A DNA stretch of 64,000 nt from Deltaproteobacteria bacterium (GTDB taxonomy: Bacteria; Desulfobacterota; Desulfomonilia; UBA1062), in contig JAHDQN010000035.1 in assembly GCA_018433775.1 (NCBI GenBank), forward strand, positions 124,001 through 188,000, read 5' to 3'. Below the pieces are notes generated by a model, which was given only the letters and a program-made list of their open reading frames with translations, was not told where the DNA came from and ran no database searches. Shown here in pieces: positions 8,542 to 17,372 of this stretch (position 1 is the stretch's first letter; the number at the start of each line of letters is the position of its first letter). A program made the position numbers and the translations under genes.

Positions 8542-9609
8542 CTACGCTTCTGCAAGCTCGGGCGTCCCTGCCTCGGCCGGAGAAGCGCTGTCCTTCTTCG
8601 TCGGGGCATCGGCCATCCGGAACGTCTTCCTCAAGTCCTCGTAGATCTCGGCATAGACCTCGGGGTGCTCTTTCAGGAAGGTCTTTGAGGCCTCTCTTCC
8701 CTGGCCCAGCCGCTGCTTCTTGTAGCTGTACCACGAACCCGACTTCTCGATGATGCCCCGGTTCGGCAGCGACCCCACGTCGAGGATCTCGCCGTGCCGG
8801 GAGATGCCCTCGCCGAACATGATGTCGAACTCGACCTCCTTGAAGGGGGGGGCCATCTTGTTCTTGACCACCTTGACCTTGGTCCGGCTGCCGATCACGT
8901 CGGTGCCCTCCTTGATGGGCCCCGCGTTCTTGATCTGCAGGCGCACGCTCGCGTAGAACTTCAGGGCATTGCCGCCCGTGGTGGTCTCCGGGTTGCCGTA
9001 GAGCACACCGATCTTCTGCCTGGTCTGGTTGATGAAGATCGCCGTGGTGTTGGTCTTGGAGATCGCGCCCGAGAGCTTCCTGAGCGCCTGGGACATGAGC
9101 CTCGCCTGGAGGCCCATGTGGGCGTCGCCCATGTCGCCCTCGATCTCGGCCCGGGGAACGAGCGCCGCCACCGAGTCGATGACCACGATGTCCACCGCAT
9201 TGGACCGCACCAGGGTCTCGGCGATCTCCAGGGCCTGCTCTCCCGAATCGGGCTGGGAGACCAGGAGGTCGTCGACGTTCACGCCGAGCTTCTTCGCATA
9301 GTTGATGTCGAGGGCGTGCTCGGCGTCGATGAACGCCGCCATCCCGCCCTGGGCCTGGGCCGAGGCGATGCAGTGCAGCGAGAGCGTGGTCTTGCCCGAG
9401 GACTCGGCGCCATAGATCTCGGTCACCCTTCCCCGGGGAATCCCGCCGATGCTCAGCGCCTCGTAGTCCAGCAGCAGCGACCCGGTCGAGATGACCGGCA
9501 CGTCCTTGCCGACGCTGTCGGCCCCCATGCGCATGATGGACCCCTTGCCGTAGGTCCGCTCGATCTTTGTGATGGCATCCTGCAATGCCCGCTTTCTTCC
9601 TTCTTCCAT
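8542..9609 (-). CDS. recA: RecA recombinase
   Basis: A 355-residue RecA, the ATP-dependent strand-exchange protein and SOS co-protease. Walker A GAESSGKT is at about 67-74 and the loop motif with [21 protein letters not shown] is intact (L2 region). The C-terminus is acidic and Ala-rich. The start at 9609 is preferred because AAAGGAG lies 9 bases before it; an upstream TTG at 9633 would add eight residues unlike RecA. No LexA box is evident because the site lies inside thpR. The gene sits directly after thpR and before pilT, with recX two genes downstream, keeping recA and its regulator in one transcript. Confidence 0.97.
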   Translation of the reverse strand: MEEGRKRALQDAITKIERTYGKGSIMRMGADSVGKDVPVISTGSLLLDYEALSIGGIPRGRVTEIYGAESSGKTTLSLHCIASAQAQGGMAAFIDAEHALDINYAKKLGVNVDDLLVSQPDSGEQALEIAETLVRSNAVDIVVIDSVAALVPRAEIEGDMGDAHMGLQARLMSQALRKLSGAISKTNTTAIFINQTRQKIGVLYGNPETTTGGNALKFYASVRLQIKNAGPIKEGTDVIGSRTKVKVVKNKMAPPFKEVEFDIMFGEGISRHGEILDVGSLPNRGIIEKSGSWYSYKKQRLGQGREASKTFLKEHPEVYAEIYEDLRKTFRMADAPTKKDSASPAEAGTPELAEA

Positions 9610-9613
9610 TGGT

Positions 9614-10165
9614 TCATTCTCCTTTGTGCCCAAGAATGCTCCTATTCAAAACAGTGTAGCGCGCCCCGGTCGGCAGCAGCTCGCTCTGATATAAAACGAT
9701 CTCGGTTGCTGAAAAACCCTTTTTCCTCAATTCCTTATTCAGGTCTACCACAGTCGGAACCTTTAGTCTACCTATGGTTATATGGGCCTGGAACGGGCGT
9801 TTCTCGGGCTTGACGCCGAACGATGCGCAGGCTTTATCCACCCGGGAGGCGATCTGCCTCAAGCCCTCGATTTCTCCGCTCAGCCCTGCCCAGACGACCC
9901 GGGGGCGCCTGAGATTCGGGAATGCGCCCAGGCCTTCCACGGCCAGGCTCAGCGGGGTAAAGTCCCGTGCCGCGGTGTCCAGCTCCGCTGACAGGGGTCC
10001 GACGCTCTGCTCGGGGATATCGCCCAGAAACTTCAGGGTGAGGTGCATCGAATCGGGCTTCACCCACCGCACCCGGTCGTTTTTCTGCCGGAGACCGGCG
10101 ATCACGGAGGCGAGCTCGGCCTTGACCTCTTCGGGCAGATCAATGGCGACGAATGTCCGTATCAT
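9614..10165 (-). CDS. thpR: ThpR, RNA 2',3'-cyclic phosphodiesterase (2H family)
   Basis: A 183-residue 2H phosphoesterase (LigT/ThpR). The two HxTx motifs are HLTLKF at His41 and HITIGR at His128, the paired catalytic histidines that hydrolyse 2',3'-cyclic phosphate RNA ends. Length is typical. It overlaps cinA by 26 bases and ends 5 bases before the recA start, so it carries the recA ribosome site. cinA-thpR-recA(-recX) is a recurrent bacterial order. Confidence 0.93.
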   Translation of the reverse strand: MIRTFVAIDLPEEVKAELASVIAGLRQKNDRVRWVKPDSMHLTLKFLGDIPEQSVGPLSAELDTAARDFTPLSLAVEGLGAFPNLRRPRVVWAGLSGEIEGLRQIASRVDKACASFGVKPEKRPFQAHITIGRLKVPTVVDLNKELRKKGFSATEIVLYQSELLPTGARYTVLNRSILGHKGE

Positions 10166-11228
10166 GCAGCCAGGTCCTCAAGAGAAAGAGCGCGGTCTTT
10201 GCAAAGGCCATCTTGTTTCCCTGCCGGTCGAAACCGAACCGGAAATCCCTGATCACCGGGTTTTCCCTCCCCCCTGCGGCGATCCACACCGTGCCCACCG
10301 GCTTTTCTTCCGACCCGCCCGTAGGGCCTGCAATGCCCGTGGTGGCGATCCCGACGCCGGCGCCCGTGAGATCCAGAACCCCCTTGAGCATCGCTGCCGC
10401 GGTCTGAGGGCTCACCGCGCCGTGACGGGAGAGGACCTCTTCGGGAACCTTGAGTACCCGGGTCTTGATCTCGTTGCTGTATGACACCACCGAGCCCATG
10501 AAGTATTCCGAGCTCCCGGGGAGCTGGGTGACGATGTGGGCGATGAGCCCCCCGGTGCACGACTCCGCGGTGGCCAGGGTGAGGCTCCTTCTCTTGAGCT
10601 GGGCGGCCACGCTGGCGCTCAAGCTCTCCTGCTCCAGGGCATGGGGGGCGAGTATCCGTCGGACATCCTGTTCGAGCGCCTTGGGGACGATCACGGCCAC
10701 CTCCATGTCCCTCGGCAGGTAGCCGCACGCCGCAGCCAGGTCTCCCAGGCGCCGGGCGATCTCCACCTCTCTGAGGCCGAACACCGTGACCTCCACGGTT
10801 TTCGGCGCACCCTCGTTGAGCCCCCGGGCCAGGATGCCGAACATCGCATGCGCCTCCCGGGGAACACCGGGGAGAAAGACGACCCGGGTGCCGTGATCAA
10901 AGCGCAGGTCGATCCCCCGGGCAGAGCCCACCGGGTTGTCGATCTCGGGATAGATCCGGACCTCACCGGAGGCGGCCAGTGCTTCGACCGCCTTGTACGT
11001 GGTGTCGTCCGGGGTCAGCCCCAGCCCTCCGGTGACGATGATCAGGTCGTTTGCCTGGGCGAGATCGCGCACGGTCTTTACGAGCCTTTCCGGGCTGTCT
11101 CCGATGACGCGGACCTCGTCCATGGAGATGCCCCGCGAGGTCATCCACGATGCCATGAACTGGATGAGCGCATCCCGGCGCATTCCCGTGAGGATTTCCG
11201 AACCGGTTATGATGATCGAAGCCTTCAC
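10140..11228 (-). CDS. cinA: CinA family protein (MoCF-like domain plus NMN amidohydrolase domain)
   Basis: A 362-residue two-domain protein. Residues 1-170 form the MoCF/COG1058 domain (opening IIITGSEILTG, with VTGGLGLTPDD near 66), linked to ADP-ribose pyrophosphatase activity. Residues about 205-355 form the CinA C-terminal domain with ATAESCTGGL and GIAGPTGG, which deamidates nicotinamide mononucleotide in pyridine nucleotide salvage. It is about 50 residues shorter than many CinA proteins, the loss lying in the linker between domains. It overlaps pgpA by ATGA and thpR by 26 bases. Confidence 0.92.
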   Translation of the reverse strand: MKASIIITGSEILTGMRRDALIQFMASWMTSRGISMDEVRVIGDSPERLVKTVRDLAQANDLIIVTGGLGLTPDDTTYKAVEALAASGEVRIYPEIDNPVGSARGIDLRFDHGTRVVFLPGVPREAHAMFGILARGLNEGAPKTVEVTVFGLREVEIARRLGDLAAACGYLPRDMEVAVIVPKALEQDVRRILAPHALEQESLSASVAAQLKRRSLTLATAESCTGGLIAHIVTQLPGSSEYFMGSVVSYSNEIKTRVLKVPEEVLSRHGAVSPQTAAAMLKGVLDLTGAGVGIATTGIAGPTGGSEEKPVGTVWIAAGGRENPVIRDFRFGFDRQGNKMAFAKTALFLLRTWLHDTDIRRH

Positions 11229-11689
11229 CCGGGCCTCCTGAGCATCTTGAGAACGCCTGCCAGCACGCCTGCGCTGATCGCGCCCGCCGCCACGTCGTCC
11301 ATCATGACCCCGAACCCTGCGGGCAGCCTCTCCAGCTGCCTCATCGGGGGCGGCTTGGTGATGTCGAAAAGGCGGAAGATCATCGCACCGAGGAAGATCT
11401 CTCGGAATCCCCGGGGCCTGGCGAGCATGGTGATCAGTACTCCCGAGACCTCATCGATCACCACCCGCTGGGGATCTTTTCCCCAGCAGCTTTCCATCCG
11501 CGAGGATGATGCAATCCCTGCCGCGGTTATCAGCGCGGTAGCGAGGAGATAGCGCGGCAGAGAGAGCTTGCGGAGGATCAGATACAGCGGCAGTGCGGCG
11601 AAGGTCCCCACCGTCCCCGGGGCCTTGGGCGCGTAACCCGCTCCGAAAAACGTGGAGACGACCCGGCAGAGAGCATCGAGGAGTGACAT
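11225..11689 (-). CDS. pgpA: PgpA, phosphatidylglycerophosphatase A
   Basis: A 154-residue membrane phosphatase that converts phosphatidylglycerol phosphate to phosphatidylglycerol. Family motifs are all visible: GAGYAPKAPGTVGT near residue 16, KDPQRVVIDEVSG near 71, and FRLFDITKPPP with FGVMMDDVAAG toward the C-terminus, which hold the metal-binding acidic residues. Hydrophobic segments between them fit the usual membrane spans. It starts 3 bases after the ModE-like gene and overlaps cinA by ATGA. Confidence 0.94.
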   Translation of the reverse strand: MSLLDALCRVVSTFFGAGYAPKAPGTVGTFAALPLYLILRKLSLPRYLLATALITAAGIASSSRMESCWGKDPQRVVIDEVSGVLITMLARPRGFREIFLGAMIFRLFDITKPPPMRQLERLPAGFGVMMDDVAAGAISAGVLAGVLKMLRRPG

Positions 11690-11692
11690 GGG

Positions 11693-12049
11693 TTATTCTT
11701 GCGCCGGTCCGATGTCTTCAATCTTGTCAATGATCCGGGAAAGGGGGCCTGCGGCGACGAGTCTATTCATCTCCGTGAGAATGTCCTGGAAGTGCTTCAG
11801 GATCAGCTCCCCCTCGGGAGTCAGACGGGCGCCGGTACGGCCGTGTCTCCCTTTTTCCAGCAGGCCGATCCCCAGTCTCTCTTCATACTCTCTGACCTTC
11901 CCCCACGCGGCCCGGTAGGACATGCCGAGCTCCTGGGCGGCCTTGTGGAGAGACCCTGTTTCGGCCACGAGATCGAGGAGCTTGTAGATCCCCATGCCGA
12001 ACACCGTGTTTCCGTCCTTTTCAATCCAGATTTTATATGCGAATTCCAT
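11693..12049 (-). CDS. ModE-like winged-helix regulator, DNA-binding domain only
   Basis: A 118-residue protein matching the N-terminal domain of ModE/LysR-like HTH regulators: GIYKLLDLVAETGSLHKAAQ, then MSYRAAWGKVREYEERLG, then GRTGARLTPEGE, which is the winged helix. The C-terminal molybdate-binding (MOP/TOBE) domain of full ModE is absent, so molybdate sensing cannot be assumed. The start at 12049 follows the family pattern; a longer frame begins at 12085. It heads the minus-strand train and lies divergent to asnS. Confidence 0.82.
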   Translation of the reverse strand: MEFAYKIWIEKDGNTVFGMGIYKLLDLVAETGSLHKAAQELGMSYRAAWGKVREYEERLGIGLLEKGRHGRTGARLTPEGELILKHFQDILTEMNRLVAAGPLSRIIDKIEDIGPAQE

Positions 12050-12210
12050 GGGACATGAGATACCATTATGCACGCAAAGAATCAATGGTGTGAAAAGGTC
12101 TGGAAAATACAGGTCTTCGTGAAAACCCTCGCACGGTTTCTAGTTGATCGCAGAGGGGTTTTTGCGTTATGGAAATCCATCAGATAAAAGGCTTCGCACA
12201 CGAGGAACGT

Positions 12211-13506
12211 ATGACACAGAGCTATATCAAAGATTTATCCCGTCACGTGGGGGAAGAGGTCGTTATCAGGGGATGGGTCGCCAACAGGAGATCCAGCGGC
12301 AAGGTTTCCTTCCTGCTCATCCGGGACGGAAGCGGCCTGTGCCAGGCCATAGCCGAGCGTGAAGTGCTCGGAGAAGCCTACCAGGAGGTGAAAAAGATCC
12401 CCCTGGAATCCTCCCTTGAGGTGCAGGGAAAGGTCGTGGAGGAGAGCAGGTCCCCGGGCGGGTACGAGCTGCATGTCTCGCGGGTGGAGATCATCCACAA
12501 GCCCCAGGAGGAGTTCCCCATCGGCAAGAAGGAGCACGGGCCCGATTTCCTTCTGAACAACCGCCATCTCTGGCTCCGATCGAGCAGGCAGATCGCGATC
12601 ATGCGGGTGCGCGACACCCTGGTGAGGCATATCCGGGAATACTTTCACAAAAACGACTTCACCCTGATCGATTCGCCCATCTTCACCACCACCTGCGGAG
12701 AGGACACCTCGAGTCTCTTTTCCGTGGACTATTTCGATCTCGGCAAGGCCTTTCTCTCGCAGACCGGCCAGCTCTATCTGGAAGCAGCCATCTTCGGTCT
12801 GGGCAAGGTCTACTGTTTCGGCCCCACTTTCCGTGCCGAGCGCTCCAAGACCAGGCGCCATCTCATCGAGTTCTGGATGGTCGAGGCCGAGGCCGCGTTC
12901 TTTGACCACGACCGCAACCTCGCCCTGCAGGAGGACTTTGTCTCGTATATCGTGCGAAACACCATTGCCGAGCGGGCCGAGGAGCTGGCTTCCCTGGAGC
13001 GGGATATCGAGCCTCTGAAGAAGGTCGTGCCTCCCTTCCATCGCATCAGCTACGATGAGGCGCTGACCATCCTTAAGGACAAGGGATCGGACATCGAGTG
13101 GGGCACGGACCTGGGCGCAGACGACGAAACCCTGATCACGAGCCTCTACGACAAGCCCGTGTTCATCGAAAACTATCCCCGGAAGGTCAAGGCCTTCTAC
13201 ATGAAGCAGCACCCCGAGAAGCCCGAGTATGTCAAGTGCGCCGACCTCCTGGCGCCCGAGGGCTACGGCGAAATCATCGGGGGCTCTGAGCGCGAGAACG
13301 ACTATGACAAGCTCATGCAGGCCATCCGGGAGAACAACCAGGATCCTGAGCGGTACGGCTGGTACCTCGACCTGAGAAAGTACGGCAGCGTCCCCCATTC
13401 GGGGTTCGGACTGGGAGTCGAGCGCACCCTGTCCTGGATCTGCGGCCTCAAGCACGTCCGTGAGACCATACCCTTCCCCAGGATGATCTACCGGGCATAT
13501 CCCTGA
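12211..13506 (+). CDS. asnS: AsnRS, asparagine--tRNA ligase
   Basis: A 431-residue class IIb synthetase. The OB-fold anticodon-binding domain (VIRGWVANRRSSGKVSFLLI) precedes a catalytic core with motif 2 FRAERSKTRRHLIEFWMVE and motif 3 GFGLGVERTLSWICGL. The residue pattern after motif 2 (FWMVEAEAAF) is that of AsnRS rather than AspRS. The start at 12211 has GAGGAACGT upstream and the family N-terminus TQSYIKDL; an in-frame ATG at 12169 is an alternative. The leader at 12120-12165 can fold into a bulged hairpin (ACCCTC with GAGGGGT) followed by five T, a possible attenuator. Confidence 0.93.
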   Translation: MTQSYIKDLSRHVGEEVVIRGWVANRRSSGKVSFLLIRDGSGLCQAIAEREVLGEAYQEVKKIPLESSLEVQGKVVEESRSPGGYELHVSRVEIIHKPQEEFPIGKKEHGPDFLLNNRHLWLRSSRQIAIMRVRDTLVRHIREYFHKNDFTLIDSPIFTTTCGEDTSSLFSVDYFDLGKAFLSQTGQLYLEAAIFGLGKVYCFGPTFRAERSKTRRHLIEFWMVEAEAAFFDHDRNLALQEDFVSYIVRNTIAERAEELASLERDIEPLKKVVPPFHRISYDEALTILKDKGSDIEWGTDLGADDETLITSLYDKPVFIENYPRKVKAFYMKQHPEKPEYVKCADLLAPEGYGEIIGGSERENDYDKLMQAIRENNQDPERYGWYLDLRKYGSVPHSGFGLGVERTLSWICGLKHVRETIPFPRMIYRAYP

Positions 13507-13528
13507 TCGGGGACGGGTTCACATTTCC
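13507..13528. repeat. REP-like 22-bp element, copy 2
   Basis: An exact copy of the element at 1938-1959, here starting immediately after the asnS stop codon and in the same orientation to the preceding gene. The following 250 bases up to the tRNA show no gene that I can support. Confidence 0.6.
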
Positions 13529-13783
13529 CGTCTTTCCGTGCCGCCATGCCAGGTCCCCATTTGGGGAAGCACAGAACGTGTCTCCACCCGAAGGATCTCC
13601 TGATTGAGGTGCGGGAACGATGGTGTGTAATCCGGGATGCTGCGCGGAGGACCCCGCATGATCATTACGGTCTTGGGTACCGGATCACTGGGATTTCGTG
13701 GCCTTTCCTGTCCGGTTAAACGGATGGCGGACAGAAACGAGAATCAGGAGTGATCCCTCTTTCCCGGAGATAAAAAAGGTTGG

Positions 13784-13855
13784 AGCGGGAAACGGGATTC
13801 GAACCCGCGACTTTAACCTTGGCAAGGTTACACTCTACCACTGAGTTATTCCCGC
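13784..13855 (-). tRNA. tRNA-Gly (anticodon GCC)
   Basis: Read on the minus strand, GCGGGAA pairs with TTCCCGC as a 7-bp acceptor stem. The anticodon arm is TAACC, loop TTGCCAA, GGTTA, giving anticodon GCC. The T arm has GGTTCGAATCC. A CCA end is encoded (13783-13781). All arms are intact, and a run of six T follows about 7 bases after the CCA and could help termination. A plus-strand open frame across it is the common false protein seen opposite tRNA genes. Confidence 0.95.
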
Positions 13856-13870
13856 CCAAAAACAAACCAC

Positions 13871-13899
13871 CTTATAAGCAACTCCTTTTTCTTTGTCAA
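13871..13899 (-). promoter_or_regulatory. sigma70 promoter for tRNA-Gly
   Basis: On the minus strand a perfect TTGACA (13899-13894), a 17-base spacer and TATAAG (13876-13871) lie 15 bases before the mature tRNA 5' end. Confidence 0.75.
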
Positions 13900-14012
13900 G
13901 GTGCTTTTCCCTCATCAGGGACCGGGCCTGCAGATCGCTTCCTTTTCAGCCACGATGTCCCTTCCCGGGCCGATGCCGGCCTGCTTCCATCCGTCTCCCG
14001 CACCGGGATCCA

Positions 14013-14040
14013 TTGACAATTTTTCCCGTCCTCTTACTTT
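14013..14040 (+). promoter_or_regulatory. candidate promoter for the phaE-phaC operon
   Basis: TTGACA at 14013-14018 and TACTTT at 14035-14040 with a 16-base spacer lie about 93 bases before phaE. This gap between the tRNA and phaE (13856-14132) holds no gene. The -10 element is weak, so activation or another sigma factor is possible. Confidence 0.45.
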
Positions 14041-14132
14041 CACTCTTATGGTTTTCCCTTAGGAGGCTTGCGTTTTATCCCTGCAGGAGGAAGCTGCCTT
14101 CCCATTCAAATGACAAAGGAACGAGGTGGTTC

Positions 14133-15017
14133 ATGAGCGAGAACGAACACACAATGCCCGATCTGCAGACCATGGTCATGGAGTGGCTCAGAGCGGCCGG
14201 CCGGTTCTGGGGTGAACCAGGGCGGGAAGACGGCGGCCCGGCGGATGAGGAAGGGGGGTCAAGGCAGGCCGAACGCTTCTCGATAGAAGCATATGCCGCG
14301 ATGATGAAAACCTACCAAGCCGTCTCGACGGCCATGAGCGAACCATCGGCAATGGATTCGCTCTTGCGCACCACGACGATTCTCCCCGACATCACGACAA
14401 CCCTCCTTGCCACGGGAATGAAAGGATATTTCGCTCTCCAGCAGCAGATCGTCGATAAGATTGGCAGAATAGGAAACAGCACGGATCCATACCGTATCGA
14501 CAACATCGATCAGGAAACCCTTCGGGCCTGGTCCGAGATTTACCAGAAGGAAATCAGGCAGTATTTCAACATTCCGCAGCTCGGGCTGAGCAGGTTCTAC
14601 CAGGAGAGAGTCAATCAGGCCCTGGACAAGCTCAATATTTTCAGCACGGCCCTGGCGGAGTTTATTCAGCTCCTCTGGCTGCCGTTTGAAAAGTCCTATC
14701 ACATGATGCATGAGAAGATCGAGGAGCTCACCCGCTCGGGCAACCTTCCCGAAGACACCCGGGCCTATTATCAGATGTGGGTCAAGATTCTCGAAGGGCA
14801 CTTCATGAACCTCTTTCAGTCACCCGAGTATAACAAAGCACTTGGAGAAACAATGGATGCCCTGGAAGATTATCTTGCAGCCCGCAGCAGGATTCTCCAG
14901 GACATGCTTCAGACCCTGCCTGTCCCTTCGAGGAAGGAAATGGAAGACCTGTGTAAGGAGGTTTATCTGCTGAAAAAGAAGATCCGCTCCCTCGAAAGGG
15001 CGAACAGAGAGGACTAG
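14133..15017 (+). CDS. phaE: PhaE, class III PHA synthase subunit
   Basis: A 294-residue helical protein of the PhaE family, the non-catalytic partner needed by class III PHA synthase. Long helices carry typical PhaE segments such as GLSRFYQERVNQALDKLNIF and YYQMWVKILEGHFMNLFQSPEY. The last 30 residues (MEDLCKEVYLLKKKIRSLER) form a short coiled coil. The N-terminal 40 residues are acidic and low in complexity. The start at 14133 has GAGGTGG upstream; the longer open frame from 13893 includes intergenic DNA. phaC follows 16 bases later, so the two are made together as the PhaEC complex on the granule surface. Confidence 0.88.
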   Translation: MSENEHTMPDLQTMVMEWLRAAGRFWGEPGREDGGPADEEGGSRQAERFSIEAYAAMMKTYQAVSTAMSEPSAMDSLLRTTTILPDITTTLLATGMKGYFALQQQIVDKIGRIGNSTDPYRIDNIDQETLRAWSEIYQKEIRQYFNIPQLGLSRFYQERVNQALDKLNIFSTALAEFIQLLWLPFEKSYHMMHEKIEELTRSGNLPEDTRAYYQMWVKILEGHFMNLFQSPEYNKALGETMDALEDYLAARSRILQDMLQTLPVPSRKEMEDLCKEVYLLKKKIRSLERANRED

Positions 15018-15033
15018 CAGGAAAGGAGACACT

Positions 15034-16290
15034 ATGGAGAAATCGAAAATACCCGTCGACATGATCCTGAAGCACCTTGCCGAGCAGGCGGAAGTGCACC
15101 AGGTCCGGGTCCAGAAGGCAACGGACGTCCTGCTGGGCAATCTCGATACCGAGATCGCGGCGACCCCCTATGAGGTGGTGTATGAAGAAGACCGCGTGAA
15201 GCTCAAGCACTATAATGCCGTTCTCCCCTCAAACGAGACCATGAGAACACCGCTGCTGGTGGTCTATGCCCTCATCAACCGGGAAACCATGCTCGACCTG
15301 CAGCCGCAGCGAAGCGTGGTCAAGAACTTTCTGGCCAACGGAATCAACCTGTATATGGTGGATTGGGGATACCCCACCTATAAAGACAAGTTCCTCACCA
15401 TCGACGACCACGTGAACGGCTATATGGATGATATCGTCGACTTCGTCCTGAAGCGGGAAAAGGTCGAGCAGATCAACCTCATGGGCATCTGCATGGGAGG
15501 CACGTTCAGCGTGATCTACTCCGCGCTGCACCCCCACAAGATCAAAAACCTGGTGACCACGGTCTGCCCGACCAACTTCGATACCCGGCAGGGGCTGCTG
15601 CATATCTGGATGAGGTGGCTGGATGTGGACAAGATGATCGACACCTTCGGCAACATGCCTGGAGACCTCATGAACTTCGGCTTTCTCCTGCTCAACCCGG
15701 CTCGACTGATGATAGACAAGTATATCGGGTTTCTGGAGAACATGGACAACAAACCCTTTGTCGAGAATTTCGTGAGGATGGAGAAGTGGATTTTCGACAG
15801 CCCCGACGTACCGGGCGAAACGTTCAGGCAGTTCATCAAGGACCTGTACCAGAAAAATCTCCTGATCGAAAACAGGCTGGTGATCGGGGGGAGGCATGTC
15901 GACCTGAGCAAGATCACCATGCCCATGCTCAACATATATGCCCAGTATGACCATCTGGTGCCCCCGGAAGCAGCCGAAAAGATCACCAGCGTGGTGGGGA
16001 GCAGGGACACCGAAAACGTGTGTCTCGATACCGGTCATATCGGCATCTATGTCAGCTCCAAGACGCAGAAGGAGTTTGCCCCGAAGATCATCAACTGGCT
16101 CAAGGCGCGCGAAGGCCGTTATGAACCTGCCGGCCGGGACGATACGGAGAGCGCCGCAGAGAGAGTACATCCTTCCGCGAAGAATATCTATCCCGGGGTT
16201 AAAATAAGCGAGGAGTCGAATCATGCCGGAAAAAAAGAACTTTTTTTCGACAATTTGCAGGGTAAGCAGAGCATTCGGAACCACCCTTGA
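15034..16290 (+). CDS. phaC: PhaC, class III PHA synthase catalytic subunit
   Basis: A 418-residue alpha/beta-hydrolase-fold synthase polymerising (R)-3-hydroxyacyl-CoA into PHA. The lipase-like box GICMGG (151-156) has the nucleophile Cys153. The other triad members are Asp306 (YDHLVP) and His335 (TGHIGIY). Residues 1-360 correspond to a complete class III PhaC (about 355 aa). A further tail of about 58 residues, polar and unlike PhaC, runs into the next gene with a 68-base overlap; it may be a recent loss of the original stop. The gene sits between phaE and a GAF protein. Confidence 0.93.
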   Translation: MEKSKIPVDMILKHLAEQAEVHQVRVQKATDVLLGNLDTEIAATPYEVVYEEDRVKLKHYNAVLPSNETMRTPLLVVYALINRETMLDLQPQRSVVKNFLANGINLYMVDWGYPTYKDKFLTIDDHVNGYMDDIVDFVLKREKVEQINLMGICMGGTFSVIYSALHPHKIKNLVTTVCPTNFDTRQGLLHIWMRWLDVDKMIDTFGNMPGDLMNFGFLLLNPARLMIDKYIGFLENMDNKPFVENFVRMEKWIFDSPDVPGETFRQFIKDLYQKNLLIENRLVIGGRHVDLSKITMPMLNIYAQYDHLVPPEAAEKITSVVGSRDTENVCLDTGHIGIYVSSKTQKEFAPKIINWLKAREGRYEPAGRDDTESAAERVHPSAKNIYPGVKISEESNHAGKKELFFDNLQGKQSIRNHP

Positions 16291-17275
16291 GAAGGAGGGC
16301 CTGCTGGACCTGATCGTCCGGAGCGCCATCGAAACCATGGACGGCAAGGCCGCGAGCCTGTTCATGCAGGATGAAACCCGTAAGGACTCGCTGTACTTCC
16401 CCATCGCGCAGAGAGGCCTGTCCAAAGACTATCTCCACATGGAGCCCGGCGAGGCCAAGCGCGCCGCTGAGGAGATCCTTACAAAAGGCTACATCGCCAT
16501 ATACGATGCCACGAAGGACCCCCGCGTTCACCACCACGAGCTGAAAAAGACCGAGGGAATCGCCTCCATCCTGGTGGTGCCGGTCATGGCCAGAGACCTG
16601 GTGATCGGGGTTCTCGGTCTGTACACCGCCGAGCACCGGAGGTTCTCACGCGACGAGATAGAGTTCCTCACCGCGCTTGCCGAGCAGGGGGGGATGGCCA
16701 TCGAACGCGCCCGGCTCGTAGAACAGATCCGCAAGAATACCGAGCTCTTTCTCGATCTCTCGGCGAGCATCAACTCCAGCCTGGATATCAAGAACATCAT
16801 GGAGATCATGACCGTGGACGTGGCGCGGACATTCGGGGTCAAGGCCGTCTCGGTCAGACTTTTGAACAGGGAAAAGAAGATCCTGCAGCTGGTCACCAGC
16901 TACGGGCTGAGCGAGGCCTACCTCAACAAAGGACCGGTCTATGCGGAAGAGAGCATTGCCGAAGCGCTTCAGGGCAAAGTCGTCATGATCCGCGACGCAA
17001 CCCGGGCAGACGGCGTGCAGTACAAGAACGAGAAGAAGACGGAGGGTATCGTATCCATCCTCTGTGTCCCCATCAAGGCCATGGATGAGGTGATCGGCGT
17101 GCTCCGTCTTTACAGCGGCATACCCAGGGAGTTTACCGAGGACGAGATCATGCTCGCCACGGCCATAGCTCATCAGGGCGGGCTCGCCATCCGCAATGCT
17201 TCGCTGTATCTTGCGCTCAAGGAAGACATGCAGGATCTCAAACAGGACATCTGGAGCCACCGGATGTGGTTTTAG
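16223..17275 (+). CDS. tandem GAF-domain sensor protein
   Basis: A 350-residue soluble protein made of two GAF domains, about residues 28-165 and 185-335. Each shows the GAF pattern of a first strand (AASLFMQDE; AVSVRLLNRE), a helix near a ligand pocket, KTEGI(A/V)SIL.VP, and (V/L)GVL.LY. The two domains are clearly related (both contain KKTEGI), pointing to internal duplication. No output domain (kinase, GGDEF, HTH) is fused, so it must act by binding a partner. It overlaps phaC by 68 bases, so it is co-expressed with PHA synthase. Its ligand is unknown; small metabolites or cyclic nucleotides are typical for GAF domains. Confidence 0.85.
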   Translation: MPEKKNFFSTICRVSRAFGTTLEKEGLLDLIVRSAIETMDGKAASLFMQDETRKDSLYFPIAQRGLSKDYLHMEPGEAKRAAEEILTKGYIAIYDATKDPRVHHHELKKTEGIASILVVPVMARDLVIGVLGLYTAEHRRFSRDEIEFLTALAEQGGMAIERARLVEQIRKNTELFLDLSASINSSLDIKNIMEIMTVDVARTFGVKAVSVRLLNREKKILQLVTSYGLSEAYLNKGPVYAEESIAEALQGKVVMIRDATRADGVQYKNEKKTEGIVSILCVPIKAMDEVIGVLRLYSGIPREFTEDEIMLATAIAHQGGLAIRNASLYLALKEDMQDLKQDIWSHRMWF

Positions 17276-17372
17276 CGCGGCAGACAGCGGGATCGCACGA
17301 CCTCATCCCGTTCACCCTCTTGCCGCGTAACAAGTTGATGAGGGGTCGATCGACAGAAAAAGGGAGGGCCCT

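Noticed and set aside
12169-12210. Earlier ATG of asnS adding 14 residues
   Set aside because: The added residues do not match AsnRS; the later ATG has a good ribosome site and gives the family N-terminus. It stays a possible minor start.
13780-14016. 78-aa frame beginning MERETGFEPATLTLARLHST
   Set aside because: This is the well-known false protein read from the opposite strand of a tRNA gene, here tRNA-Gly.
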